Positions 22,308 through 28,317 of a stretch of DNA of 36,732 bases are shown piece after piece. The notes under the pieces were generated by a model. It did no database searches. It saw only the letters and a program-made list of their open reading frames with translations, and had not been told where the DNA came from. The stretch covers positions 1 to 36,732 of the IMG/VR virus record IMGVR_UViG_3300009034_000121; one strand, given 5' to 3'. The translations under genes and the position numbers were made by a program. Position 1 is the stretch's first letter, and the number at the start of each line of letters is the position of its first letter. Origin of the DNA: a virus.

Positions 22308-22390
22308 GGGGGTGGATGGGTTCGACGGATTGGTAAACCTATCATGGCCCATTTCCGGACCCGGAGTTCGACTCTCCGGCACCTCCACCA
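22308..22390 (+). ncRNA. tmRNA-like RNA lacking mRNA domain (83 nt)
   Basis: A 7-bp acceptor stem pairs GGGGGTG (22308-22314) with CACCTCC (22380-22386), including a G-U at the third pair, which is the alanine identity position. A discriminator A (22387) and encoded CCA (22388-22390) follow. The T arm is CCGGAG/CTCCGG (22361-22366 with 22374-22379) around the loop TTCGACT. The 5' part (GGGTTCGACGGATTGG, 22318-22333) and the 3' part (ATTTCCGGAC before the T arm) match the conserved ends of one-piece tmRNA. No 5-bp/7-nt anticodon arm can be drawn, so it is not a normal tRNA. Between the ends there is only a short hairpin (22328-22343, loop TAAA) inside ATGGG/CCCAT (22316-22320 with 22348-22352); no tag reading frame exists. 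It may be a tag-less tmRNA mimic or a remnant. Confidence 0.7.
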
Positions 22391-22403
22391 GAGGAGAAAG
22401 GCA

Positions 22404-22568
22404 ATGCGATTAGAAATCAAACATCTTAGCACGCAACATATGTGGGAATGGGTAAATTCCCCTAACCCGCGTGTTAAGAACAATATCGAGATGTCTCTTT
22501 CTAATGCTCTCGACTGTAAGATAGTGCCTGATGACGACGGCGTATATCTGCTTATCTTGCACAAATAA
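22404..22568 (+). CDS. small protein after tmRNA-like RNA
   Basis: A 54-residue protein whose ATG at 22404 follows the encoded CCA of the RNA by 13 nt, with GAGGAGAAAGG as ribosome site. A longer frame opening at 22263 is rejected because it would run through the terminator and the RNA. The product is compact alpha/beta (MRLEIKHLSTQHMWEWVNSP) with one cysteine. It ends 2 nt before the next gene. Family not recognised. Its tight link to the RNA makes it a candidate partner or a simply co-transcribed gene. Confidence 0.6.
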   Translation: MRLEIKHLSTQHMWEWVNSPNPRVKNNIEMSLSNALDCKIVPDDDGVYLLILHK

Positions 22569-22570
22569 AG

Positions 22571-22831
22571 ATGACTAACCAAGAACTAATTACATTTTTG
22601 CGTGGCAAGTTTAAAGAGCAAGACGAAACTATCTCCAATTTGAGGAAAGCGATAAGCAGTCTGACTTTTACCACATTGATTCTACATGAAATGATCAAAG
22701 ACAAATGTTCTAAGGAAGAAAAAGACAAAGCTATAGAGGCTGCAACAATACAAATGGGGAAGTTGAAGGCTCTGATCGATTCCAAAAGAACAGATTTAAA
22801 TAAGATCTGGGAATCACATTTTAAATTATGA
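22571..22831 (+). CDS. coiled-coil hypothetical protein
   Basis: An 86-residue protein that is nearly all helix, with a heptad-like pattern (FKEQDETISNLRKAISSLTF; AIEAATIQMGKLKALIDSKR). No cysteine pairs or membrane segment. It begins 2 nt after the previous stop and its TGA overlaps the next ATG. The ribosome site is weak, so coupling is likely. No family is recognised; it may be a small scaffold or anti-repressor-like protein, but nothing shows this. Confidence 0.6.
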   Translation: MTNQELITFLRGKFKEQDETISNLRKAISSLTFTTLILHEMIKDKCSKEEKDKAIEAATIQMGKLKALIDSKRTDLNKIWESHFKL

Positions 22832-22989
22832 AACGCAAACCACAAAGCAACAAGCCATACCACAATAAGCCGTTCTCCATGAGACCTTGGGAGGACCGTA
22901 AGTTTATTTGTCCCTGCTGTAAACTCACCACTAACAAAGGACCAGAGTGCCCAGCTTGTGGGTGTGGTCTGAAGGAGAACAATGGATAG
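22828..22989 (+). CDS. small zinc-ribbon protein
   Basis: A 53-residue protein starting at ATG 22828 (TTATGA overlap with the previous stop). It is lysine-rich at the N-terminus (MKRKPQSNKPYHNKPFSMRP) and carries CPCCKLTTNKGPECPACGCG, a compact zinc ribbon. The C-terminus falls in the first copy of a 41-bp tandem duplication. The TAG stop at 22987-22989 once overlapped the next gene's ATG in an ATGGATAG junction. Probable nucleic-acid-binding micro-protein; family not assigned. Confidence 0.6.
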   Translation: MKRKPQSNKPYHNKPFSMRPWEDRKFICPCCKLTTNKGPECPACGCGLKENNG

Positions 22990-23031
22990 ACCCAGCTTGT
23001 GGGTGTGGTCTGAAGGAGAACAATGGATAGA
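22950..23031 (+). repeat. perfect 41-bp tandem duplication
   Basis: Two identical 41-bp copies, 22950-22990 and 22991-23031, back to back at the junction of two genes. Each contains the C-terminal codons of the zinc-ribbon gene, a ribosome site (AAGGAG), and the ATGGATAG stop/start junction. The lack of any mismatch shows a recent event or an assembly artefact. The unit is not a multiple of three. Confidence 0.95.
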
Positions 23032-23361
23032 TTAAAAGAAACACTTGGCGAGCGCATGGTAAAGTTCGTGGAGTATGATGAACTACAGCGCAGATGTCCA
23101 TGGGTAAAGTACTTCCATGAAGGAGACGCTCATTATGGTTGTTTCATACCTGATGCACCTTATGATGATAACTTCCGTGGGGAGAAAAAAGTTGGCAATT
23201 ATGGAACCATGTGTAAGATGTGCCGAGATTTCATAGATCTAAACCCTTCATCTACATGGTGTCCTTGCCATACCAAACGGACAAGAGCGATAGTACGAGC
23301 AAAAAACGCGGTCTTCCGATGGCTACACGGTAGACACAAATGGCAACTGGAGGAAGAATAA
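23023..23361 (+). CDS. hypothetical protein with Cys/His cluster
   Basis: A 112-residue protein using the ATG in the second copy of the 41-bp duplication (AAGGAG 5-6 nt upstream). The middle (residues ~55-90) has MCKMCRDFIDLNPSSTWCPC, then H, a probable zinc site. An arginine-rich helix follows (TKRTRAIVRAKNAVFRWLHG). Its TAA overlaps the next ATG. A nucleic-acid-binding role would fit the basic helix and metal site. No family recognised. Confidence 0.65.
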   Translation: MDRLKETLGERMVKFVEYDELQRRCPWVKYFHEGDAHYGCFIPDAPYDDNFRGEKKVGNYGTMCKMCRDFIDLNPSSTWCPCHTKRTRAIVRAKNAVFRWLHGRHKWQLEEE

Positions 23362-23558
23362 TGAGAGAGATAGTAGATACTCGATTTTTTTGGCTTGTTT
23401 TGAACTGGCGAGACTGGGGCTTAGGATGTAAACTAGGAGTTTTCGTGGATCACTACTGGGATGTGGGGATTGACTTATACATTGGACCATTTACCGCTTG
23501 GTTCGGTCTGCAACAATGGGACCCGGACGAAGAAGAAGAATATGTGGTGCCACACTAA
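23361..23558 (+). CDS. small aromatic-rich protein
   Basis: A 65-residue protein. I take the ATG at 23361 (TAATG junction, GGAGGAAG upstream) over an in-frame start at 23340. It is very rich in Trp and Phe (FFWLVLNWRDWGLGCKLGVF) with a hydrophobic stretch across residues ~8-50 and an acidic end (DPDEEEEYVVPH). It may be peripheral or integral in the membrane, with alternating residues suggesting beta structure. Overlaps the next gene by 17 nt. Family unknown. Confidence 0.6.
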   Translation: MREIVDTRFFWLVLNWRDWGLGCKLGVFVDHYWDVGIDLYIGPFTAWFGLQQWDPDEEEEYVVPH

Positions 23559-23775
23559 TTGCGACCGTCTAAACGACGATAACTTCCCTAAGTGCAGACA
23601 CAAGGATCCTAAGCACGCCTTGGGGTACATGCTCTTCATAGAGCGTCAAGGTTATTGCCCATTCGCAGACAAGTTCACTGGTACGGAGAAGCAGGAAGCC
23701 CACGAGAAACGCAAGCAGGATCCCAGAAAGAAGCATGTTGGTCAACAAAAACAAAAGAAAAGGAGGAAGATATAA
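23542..23775 (+). CDS. small Cys/His protein with basic tail
   Basis: A 77-residue protein starting at ATG 23542, after GAAGAAGAA in the end of the previous gene; an earlier in-frame ATG at 23461 would overlap further and lacks a site. CHTNC near the start, with CRHKDPKHALG and a fourth cysteine (GYCPF), suggest a metal site. The last 30 residues are extremely basic (KRKQDPRKKHVGQQKQKKRR). A nucleic-acid-binding role is likely. Its TAA overlaps the next ATG. Confidence 0.6.
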   Translation: MWCHTNCDRLNDDNFPKCRHKDPKHALGYMLFIERQGYCPFADKFTGTEKQEAHEKRKQDPRKKHVGQQKQKKRRKI

Positions 23776-24197
23776 TGTGTTTAGAACGATTAGCCAAATG
23801 GTATGAGAAGCCCCTGTTCTGGTTTCGCCGGACAGGATACAAAGTGTTTGTAACTCTGTTGGGCCAGAAAGGTCTCTATAGCGAGATGCAAGGTACTTAC
23901 GCATACCCAAGACCAGAAGGAGAATGGATAGATGAGTGGATGTTCAGGGATAAGCAGAGGAGAACTCCTGACGCAAAAATCAACTTGGGATATGGAGAAG
24001 GGAAATACAGACCTGGATGGCACATTTTCCTTACTAAAAAAGGTCTGGAAAATTGGTTAGGTCACAGCATTGACATGTGTGATTATGCTGGAGTTAGGAA
24101 AGTGAAGTTCGGCACAGTGACGGCAAAGGGGTTTCAAGGTAAGCATCGCTGCGTTGTGGCTTCAATGCTGTACATATTACCAAAGGAGGCAAAATGA
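23775..24197 (+). CDS. hypothetical protein
   Basis: A 140-residue protein from the ATG at 23775 (TAATG junction; AGGAGGAAG upstream). It appears alpha/beta and basic, with aromatic residues (KWYEKPLFWFRRTGYKVFVT) and a hydrophobic strand near the C-terminus (HRCVVASMLYILPKEAK). Segments such as KYRPGWHIFLTKKGLENWLG resemble a conserved core of small phage proteins of unknown role. No catalytic motif is clear. Overlaps the next gene by 4 nt. Confidence 0.65.
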   Translation: MCLERLAKWYEKPLFWFRRTGYKVFVTLLGQKGLYSEMQGTYAYPRPEGEWIDEWMFRDKQRRTPDAKINLGYGEGKYRPGWHIFLTKKGLENWLGHSIDMCDYAGVRKVKFGTVTAKGFQGKHRCVVASMLYILPKEAK

Positions 24198-24271
24198 AAA
24201 GAGTCACCAGGAGCGCGTGTTTTTGGTTAGGATTCTGGATCATCTTCACACTCGGTCTTTCGTGTCTGTAG
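24194..24271 (+). CDS. 25-residue membrane micropeptide
   Basis: Starts at ATG 24194, overlapping the previous stop (ATGA), with AAGGAGG 6-7 nt upstream, and ends at TAG 24269-24271, immediately before the next ATG. The sequence has a basic N-terminus (MKRVTRS) and one hydrophobic helix (ACFWLGFWIIFTLGLSCL), a single-pass membrane peptide with two cysteines. The precise fit between two genes and the strong ribosome site support translation. It could equally be a leader peptide. Function unknown. Confidence 0.55.
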   Translation: MKRVTRSACFWLGFWIIFTLGLSCL

Positions 24272-24865
24272 ATGGAACACTACATCCTAGACACCGACTA
24301 CGCCCCACTCGGTAGTGGGGAGCAACGATCTGAAGGTCTGCACCTTACCAGAGTCATCTACGATATCCAAAAGGAACTTGGGTGGGATTACAAAGGTGAA
24401 GGCTTCCAGGACCGCGACTTCACTATGGACTTAGGGTTCGTGTGGGAAGAGGTTCTGTCACACTCCTGGGCTCTGCGTCACAATGCTGTCCGACCCGGCG
24501 AGGTCACAAAGGACGGCATCATTGGTAGCCCTGATGGGATGGGTCCCCGCCACGACGTGGTCACCAAAACAGGCGAAGTAAAAGTCCCTGCCTCCAAGCG
24601 TATTATCCTCTACGAATATAAACTGACCTGGAAGTCTATTAATCATAGCGTCATTGATGACTGGTATTACATGACCCAGGGTAAATCCTATTGCCACATG
24701 CTCGGTCTGAAGGAGTGCATCTGGCATGTCGGCCACCTTATGGGAGATTACAAAGGGTCCGGGCCGCTGTATCGTCAGTGCTGGGTCAAGTTCACAGATC
24801 GAGAGCTGTGGAACAACTGGGAGATGATCGTTAACCACGCTCAGGAGAAAGGATGGTTAGAATGA
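24272..24865 (+). CDS. RecB/Cas4-like PD-(D/E)XK nuclease
   Basis: A 197-residue protein with the full set of PD-(D/E)XK exonuclease motifs: a glutamate in LGFVWEE (E59/E60), the first catalytic aspartate in GIIGSPDGM (D88), the ExK pair in LYEYKLTW (E115, K117) and QGKSY (Q136, Y140), the order seen in RecB, lambda-exonuclease-like and Cas4 families. Such enzymes resect double-stranded ends 5'-to-3', feeding an annealase or RecA-fold partner. No iron-sulfur cysteine set of the Cas4 type is present. It starts directly after the micropeptide stop. Role: recombination exonuclease alongside the ATPase at 25783. Confidence 0.75.
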   Translation: MEHYILDTDYAPLGSGEQRSEGLHLTRVIYDIQKELGWDYKGEGFQDRDFTMDLGFVWEEVLSHSWALRHNAVRPGEVTKDGIIGSPDGMGPRHDVVTKTGEVKVPASKRIILYEYKLTWKSINHSVIDDWYYMTQGKSYCHMLGLKECIWHVGHLMGDYKGSGPLYRQCWVKFTDRELWNNWEMIVNHAQEKGWLE

Positions 24866-24966
24866 AGTATGCGTTCTTTATAAGTCTTGCTATGTTCGTG
24901 ACATCTTATATCCTTGTTGCATGGAACTTAGACAAGCTCGATGAAATATTGGAGGAGATGAAATGA
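24862..24966 (+). CDS. 34-residue membrane micropeptide
   Basis: ATG 24862 overlaps the previous stop (AATGA) and the TGA at 24964-24966 overlaps the next ATG (ATGA). The N-terminal ~21 residues are hydrophobic (FFISLAMFVTSYILVAW), followed by an acidic helix (DKLDEILEEMK), a short single-pass protein. AAAGG is upstream. Tight coupling on both sides supports reality. Function unknown. Confidence 0.5.
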   Translation: MKYAFFISLAMFVTSYILVAWNLDKLDEILEEMK

Positions 24967-25142
24967 TTGACATAAAAGTAATTGCTAAACTATCTGCGGA
25001 AGATAGAAAGGATCTCAAAAAGAAACTTACCGATTTAACAAATGCGGAATTGCCATTCAAATATGATAGAGTTAATTTGATACTGGAGATCGTTGAGGGA
25101 CACATACAAACGGCATTCATGGAAGGGAGAAAGCACGGATGA
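24963..25142 (+). CDS. small helical protein
   Basis: A 59-residue protein with GGAGG just upstream of ATG 24963 and an ATGA junction at each end. Charged helices (IAKLSAEDRKDLKKKLTDLT) dominate, with no cysteine or membrane segment. No family is recognised. It belongs to a run of short, coupled genes (24.19-25.47 kb) between the nuclease and the ATPase and may modulate them, by position only. Confidence 0.5.
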   Translation: MIDIKVIAKLSAEDRKDLKKKLTDLTNAELPFKYDRVNLILEIVEGHIQTAFMEGRKHG

Positions 25143-25282
25143 AAACACGCCAACTGCTCGCAACCATACGTGAGGAATTCTTCGAGCGCCTGGAGCGCAA
25201 GACTGGCTGGGGCAAAGAAGAATTGAAACTGGAGTATGTCGCGGCGGAACGTGATGCCCTGCTGCGATACCAGGAGGATTGA
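25139..25282 (+). CDS. 47-residue hypothetical protein
   Basis: Starts at ATG 25139 by ATGA overlap with the previous gene (GGGAG upstream) and stops at TGA 25280-25282. The product is charged and helical (LLATIREEFFERLERKTGWG) and has no cysteines. The stop lies 1 nt before the next ATG at 25284, whose AGGAGG site lies inside this gene's end. Unknown family. Confidence 0.5.
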   Translation: MKTRQLLATIREEFFERLERKTGWGKEELKLEYVAAERDALLRYQED

Positions 25283-25283
25283 T

Positions 25284-25466
25284 ATGTCTGGCACAATAAT
25301 CACTGAAATTGGAGGAACATGTGGTAATTGTGGACAGACTGTTGATTGGAATCCTTGTTCCCCGTATTTGAAACAAGAAGATATGTTATTTAAGTGTCCG
25401 AATTGCGGACGTGAAATAGAAATAGTTCCCGTCGTCCACTATAAGGGCGAAGAAAAGGAAGAGTAA
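25284..25466 (+). CDS. small zinc-ribbon protein
   Basis: A 60-residue protein from ATG 25284 (AGGAGG at 25272-25277); the in-frame extension upstream to 25236 is rejected for lack of a site. CGNCGQTV and CPNCGREIE form a four-cysteine zinc ribbon, with an additional cysteine (NPCSPY) between. The C-terminal tail is acidic (YKGEEKEE). Typical of small nucleic-acid- or protein-binding ribbons; the family is not assigned. Confidence 0.65.
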   Translation: MSGTIITEIGGTCGNCGQTVDWNPCSPYLKQEDMLFKCPNCGREIEIVPVVHYKGEEKEE

Positions 25467-25467
25467 A

Positions 25468-25782
25468 ATGAAAAACGGATTCTGGACACGACTGGCCTTC
25501 ATCACAGGCCTCGTTACATCCATTGCAGCTGTCGGCACTCTCGGATATAAGCTCGACGCTCGTTACGCTAAGGCAGCCTCATTACATCTCACCGCGATGC
25601 GCTTGGACCAGAAGATACTCCAGGACAAGATCGACTGGATAGAGAACAAACTCCAGGCCCTTCATGATAAATATGGGCCAGAGTATAATATGCCTGAAGA
25701 TGTAAAGGCCTGGTACAGGAACCTCAAACGACAGCTGAGGAATGCACGAGATCAGCTGAAAAGGATTAATAAGGAGAGATAA
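25468..25782 (+). CDS. membrane-anchored coiled-coil protein
   Basis: A 104-residue protein, one base after the previous stop. Residues ~7-27 are a single hydrophobic segment (FWTRLAFITGLVTSIAAVGT, then LGY). The remainder is a charged coiled coil (LDQKILQDKIDWIENKLQAL; YRNLKRQLRNARDQLKRINK). LDARYAKAASLHL and MPEDVKAWYRNLK resemble a widespread phage protein of unknown role. The layout is like an inner-membrane spanin (i-spanin), which would pair with the lipoprotein at 21098. This is a layout argument only. No membrane catalytic site. Confidence 0.6.
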   Translation: MKNGFWTRLAFITGLVTSIAAVGTLGYKLDARYAKAASLHLTAMRLDQKILQDKIDWIENKLQALHDKYGPEYNMPEDVKAWYRNLKRQLRNARDQLKRINKER

Positions 25783-26577
25783 ATGTCACCGTCTAAAAAT
25801 AATAAAGAATTAGAATTCCGCAAGACCATGGCCGAGTTGGGGTTCGAGGAGGCCGACGACAAGATCTATCCTCGGATCATCTCCAGTATTCACGGCATGG
25901 AGTTCACAGGCAAGACTAACCTCAGCATGACTTTCCCTGATCCCGTCGCTGTGTTCTCCTCAGATATCGGTACTGAGGGTGTGGTCAATAAGTTTAAGCG
26001 GAATGGGAAAGACATCTGGGTACATGAGATCGAGATGCCAGAGAAGTACGAAGAGTCCAAGGTCATTTGGAAAGGGTTCAAGGATGCCTACAAAAAGATC
26101 CTCCGTGTGAAAGAGATCCGCACTGTCGTAATGGACACTGCGACTGAGATCTGGGAACTGATCCGGATATGCAAGTTCGGCAAACTTACCCAGGTCATGC
26201 CCTTTCAGTACGGCCCGGTCAACGCCGAGTTCCGCAAGCTGCTCAAGATGCCTTATGCCAGCCAGAAGAACCTGGTCATGCTCCAGAAGATGCGCCCGGT
26301 CTACATTGACGACAAGCGCACCAACGACTACGAGCCCGCAGGGTTTGGCGACACTCGTCATCTGGCCCAAGTCCGCTTGGAGACCTTCCGCACTACGCCC
26401 AAGAAGAGCTGCGATCATTGCAAAAAGAAAGATGGCAAGCACAGACACTGGGGAGTTAAGGTTATCAAATGCCGACAGAACGCAGAGCTGGTGGACAAGA
26501 TCTTCACGGATGGTATGTGTGACATGAGCATCATCGGACCCATGATCACTGGCGGCGAGTCGGAGGAATGGGAGTAA
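25783..26577 (+). CDS. RecA-fold ATPase (Sak4-like)
   Basis: A 264-residue ATPase. Walker A is GMEFTGKT (38-45; GxxxxGKT), preceded by a strand (RIISSIH), and Walker B is TVVMD (114-118), followed by TATEIWEL as in the RecA/RAD51 core. Size and layout match the Sak4-like single-domain RecA-fold ATPases of phages, which load on single-stranded DNA and promote annealing with SSB. A CxxC pair at CDHCKKKDGKHRHW may bind metal. Partners in the window are the SSB-like protein at 21472 and the nuclease at 24272. The Sak4 label is by length and context; other AAA families are possible. Confidence 0.7.
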   Translation: MSPSKNNKELEFRKTMAELGFEEADDKIYPRIISSIHGMEFTGKTNLSMTFPDPVAVFSSDIGTEGVVNKFKRNGKDIWVHEIEMPEKYEESKVIWKGFKDAYKKILRVKEIRTVVMDTATEIWELIRICKFGKLTQVMPFQYGPVNAEFRKLLKMPYASQKNLVMLQKMRPVYIDDKRTNDYEPAGFGDTRHLAQVRLETFRTTPKKSCDHCKKKDGKHRHWGVKVIKCRQNAELVDKIFTDGMCDMSIIGPMITGGESEEWE

Positions 26578-26849
26578 TGAAAGGTAAGTTGACAAAGCTA
26601 GAGTCCCTAGTAATAAAGTATGAATCCGAGCATGATGGTCTTCGGACGGGAGAAGTCGAAGGAGAATTCCTGGAACTACCAAGGTCAGGCCAGAGATTCC
26701 TTTTGTTTGCAAAGGCTCTCGATCCTAAGAAACTGATCCGTTATGTCAGCACGTCTCAAGTCCAAGAATGCCGCCGGGTGAATGATAAGCTGATTCAATT
26801 CCGAACCTTATACAGCAAATACAAACTGGAGATACAAGACGATGGGTGA
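26577..26849 (+). CDS. hypothetical protein
   Basis: A 90-residue protein from the ATG at 26577 (TAATG with the ATPase stop); an in-frame extension at 26568 lies inside the ATPase gene. Alpha/beta in appearance (GEFLELPRSGQRFLLFAKAL) with a basic helical end. It has no cysteine pair or membrane segment. Immediate coupling to the recombination ATPase suggests a recombination accessory, but no motif supports a mechanism. Confidence 0.6.
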   Translation: MKGKLTKLESLVIKYESEHDGLRTGEVEGEFLELPRSGQRFLLFAKALDPKKLIRYVSTSQVQECRRVNDKLIQFRTLYSKYKLEIQDDG

Positions 26850-27003
26850 TGGAGCTGATGATGCCAGGGCCACCGAGGAAATGTGGCAAGAACTACGAGA
26901 CGCGCACAACGCTGGGGTGTGTGGTGGTTATGATCCTGTTTATGGAAGTTGTCCGTATTGCAATCCTGAATTTGAACCTATGTTTGAACATGAGGAGTTA
27001 TGA
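26842..27003 (+). CDS. 53-residue Cys-containing protein
   Basis: Begins at ATG 26842 inside the previous gene's end and ends at TGA 27001-27003, overlapping the next ATG. The sequence is acidic (GDGADDARATEEMWQELRDA) with VCGGYDP and GSCPYCNPE, a possible half zinc ribbon. The ribosome site GGAGATAC is moderate. Family unknown. Confidence 0.5.
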   Translation: MGDGADDARATEEMWQELRDAHNAGVCGGYDPVYGSCPYCNPEFEPMFEHEEL

Positions 27004-27863
27004 TGGTTGATATAAGAAAAAAGCGTATAGGAAACTTTTTTATCACCAACATGATCATAGAACAGGCACCTGAAGTAGCAAAGCTGGTTATGAGTAAGTG
27101 CATCGTTTTAGGTGCTAGAAGAATGATGAATCATGATGCTGTACATTATACCGCAGAATGTGATCTATTCGATGAAGTGAACGAGGGTACTCTTATTCCC
27201 AATTACTACTTTCATGCAATATCAGGAGCTTTATATCAACATCTGTGTTTCAGAAAAGAAGGTGAAGCGAGTAGTAGACTTATAGAACTCATAGAAATAA
27301 AAAAGGAGGTAAAACAAATGTCACCAGACCCAGGATACCGAGAGAAAAAACAGATCAAGTATTTGCCAACCGAAAAGGAAATAACGAGGAAAGCAATCTA
27401 TAAAGCATTGCCTGAGGATTGTGAAGAAGTTGAGGATCAATGGGAAAAATTTGATCACCTATTCAGGGGGAACATGTGGAGCGAATATATTGATTGCAGT
27501 CCTGACAGTCTCTTTATGACAGATTACCTTCCTAACCATCCCAAAGCCGCTGACTGGCTGGTCGAGCACGGGTTCCTCAAGATGGAAGAGCATAGGGAAT
27601 ACAAGTCAGGAGATCTTTTCATAGCAATCAACTGGAATGGAAAGAGTGACTGTACTGCTTTACTCTTTAAAAATGAAGATGATAAGTATTTCATGATTGA
27701 TTTGGACTATGGTTCCATTTTTAATCGGAATTTGAAAAAGAAACCAGACAAAGATAGAGGGGAAAAAGTCAATATCGAATTCGTGAACTCTTTATCTGCA
27801 TCTTTTACATTTAAGTATTTGGGAAGAACAAAAAATGGCCTCCTCGAAAGATCCGATAGCTGA
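27000..27863 (+). CDS. two-part hypothetical protein (possible gene fusion)
   Basis: A 287-residue frame. The first ~106 residues form one alpha/beta unit (KRIGNFFITNMIIEQAPEVA ... YYFHAISGALYQHLCFRKEG). A basic link (LIELIEIKKEVKQ) follows, then the remainder (MSPDPGYREKKQIKYLPTEK onward), also alpha/beta, with aromatic repeats. At the junction an in-frame ATG at 27318 has a textbook AGGAGG (27304-27309) at ideal spacing. Either two adjacent genes lost the stop between them and fused, or a short form is made from the internal start. No catalytic motif is recognised in either part. Confidence 0.6.
   Translation: MMVDIRKKRIGNFFITNMIIEQAPEVAKLVMSKCIVLGARRMMNHDAVHYTAECDLFDEVNEGTLIPNYYFHAISGALYQHLCFRKEGEASSRLIELIEIKKEVKQMSPDPGYREKKQIKYLPTEKEITRKAIYKALPEDCEEVEDQWEKFDHLFRGNMWSEYIDCSPDSLFMTDYLPNHPKAADWLVEHGFLKMEEHREYKSGDLFIAINWNGKSDCTALLFKNEDDKYFMIDLDYGSIFNRNLKKKPDKDRGEKVNIEFVNSLSASFTFKYLGRTKNGLLERSDS
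27304..27320 (+). promoter_or_regulatory. internal ribosome site and start codon
   Basis: AGGAGGT at 27304-27310, then eight bases before ATG at 27318-27320, in frame with the surrounding 287-residue gene. It is stronger than the gene's own start site and should give a 181-residue product. Confidence 0.6.
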
Positions 27864-28317
27864 TCCGGCTACTGACCGTAGTCCTTGTCTCGACTGCAAC
27901 TTGCATATAGCGGGCAGAAGCAAGGATAACGAGACCTGCGAGAACTGCTCCAAGCGATTGGAGTTTGTCAAGCAGCACTGCGGCCCTGCTAACGTGGATG
28001 ATCTCATCGAGATGAGTGGTAAAGAGATCATTCCCGAACGCCCCACCAAGATCCCCAGGTTTTGCAAGATCTGTGGTGGCTTGCATTACGCCAAAGGGCT
28101 CTGTGTCAGCTGTTACTATAAACACTGGTGGAAGGAGCACGGCAAACCGCAGTTCCATGGAGCATCTCTCACTCTTAGGTTTGCTAAACTTCCTTCTGGA
28201 CCCATTATGCTCAACCTGCTGAAGATGATAGCGGAAAGGGAACAGCATACCCCGGCACAACAGGCCATAGCTTTTATCGCCAAGGGCGTATTGGATTGGT
28301 TGGAGGAGCACGATTGA
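27835..28317 (+). CDS. double zinc-finger protein
   Basis: A 160-residue protein overlapping the previous gene by 29 nt. The N-terminal CLDCNLHIAGRSKDNETCEN, then C, gives one CxxC...CxxC site and the middle CKICGGLHYAKGLCVSCYYK, then HW, another. The C-terminal ~55 residues are helical (LPSGPIMLNLLKMIAEREQH). The layout suggests a DNA- or RNA-binding protein, and it lies directly before the ERCC4-like nuclease (TTGA overlap). A transcription or repair accessory role is plausible; no defined family. Confidence 0.65.
   Translation: MASSKDPIADPATDRSPCLDCNLHIAGRSKDNETCENCSKRLEFVKQHCGPANVDDLIEMSGKEIIPERPTKIPRFCKICGGLHYAKGLCVSCYYKHWWKEHGKPQFHGASLTLRFAKLPSGPIMLNLLKMIAEREQHTPAQQAIAFIAKGVLDWLEEHD

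Noticed and set aside
22308-22390. Canonical tRNA gene
   Set aside because: Acceptor and T arms are good, but I can form no 5-bp anticodon stem with a 7-nt loop anywhere between 22328 and 22361; the ends match tmRNA better.
22263-22568. Long reading frame before the 54-residue gene
   Set aside because: It would be translated through the terminator and the tmRNA-like RNA; the ATG at 22404 has its own GAGGAG site.
26587-26615. TTGACA with AT-rich -10-like bases
   Set aside because: Lies at the start of a coding region, no TATAAT at 16-18 bp and no spacer motif.
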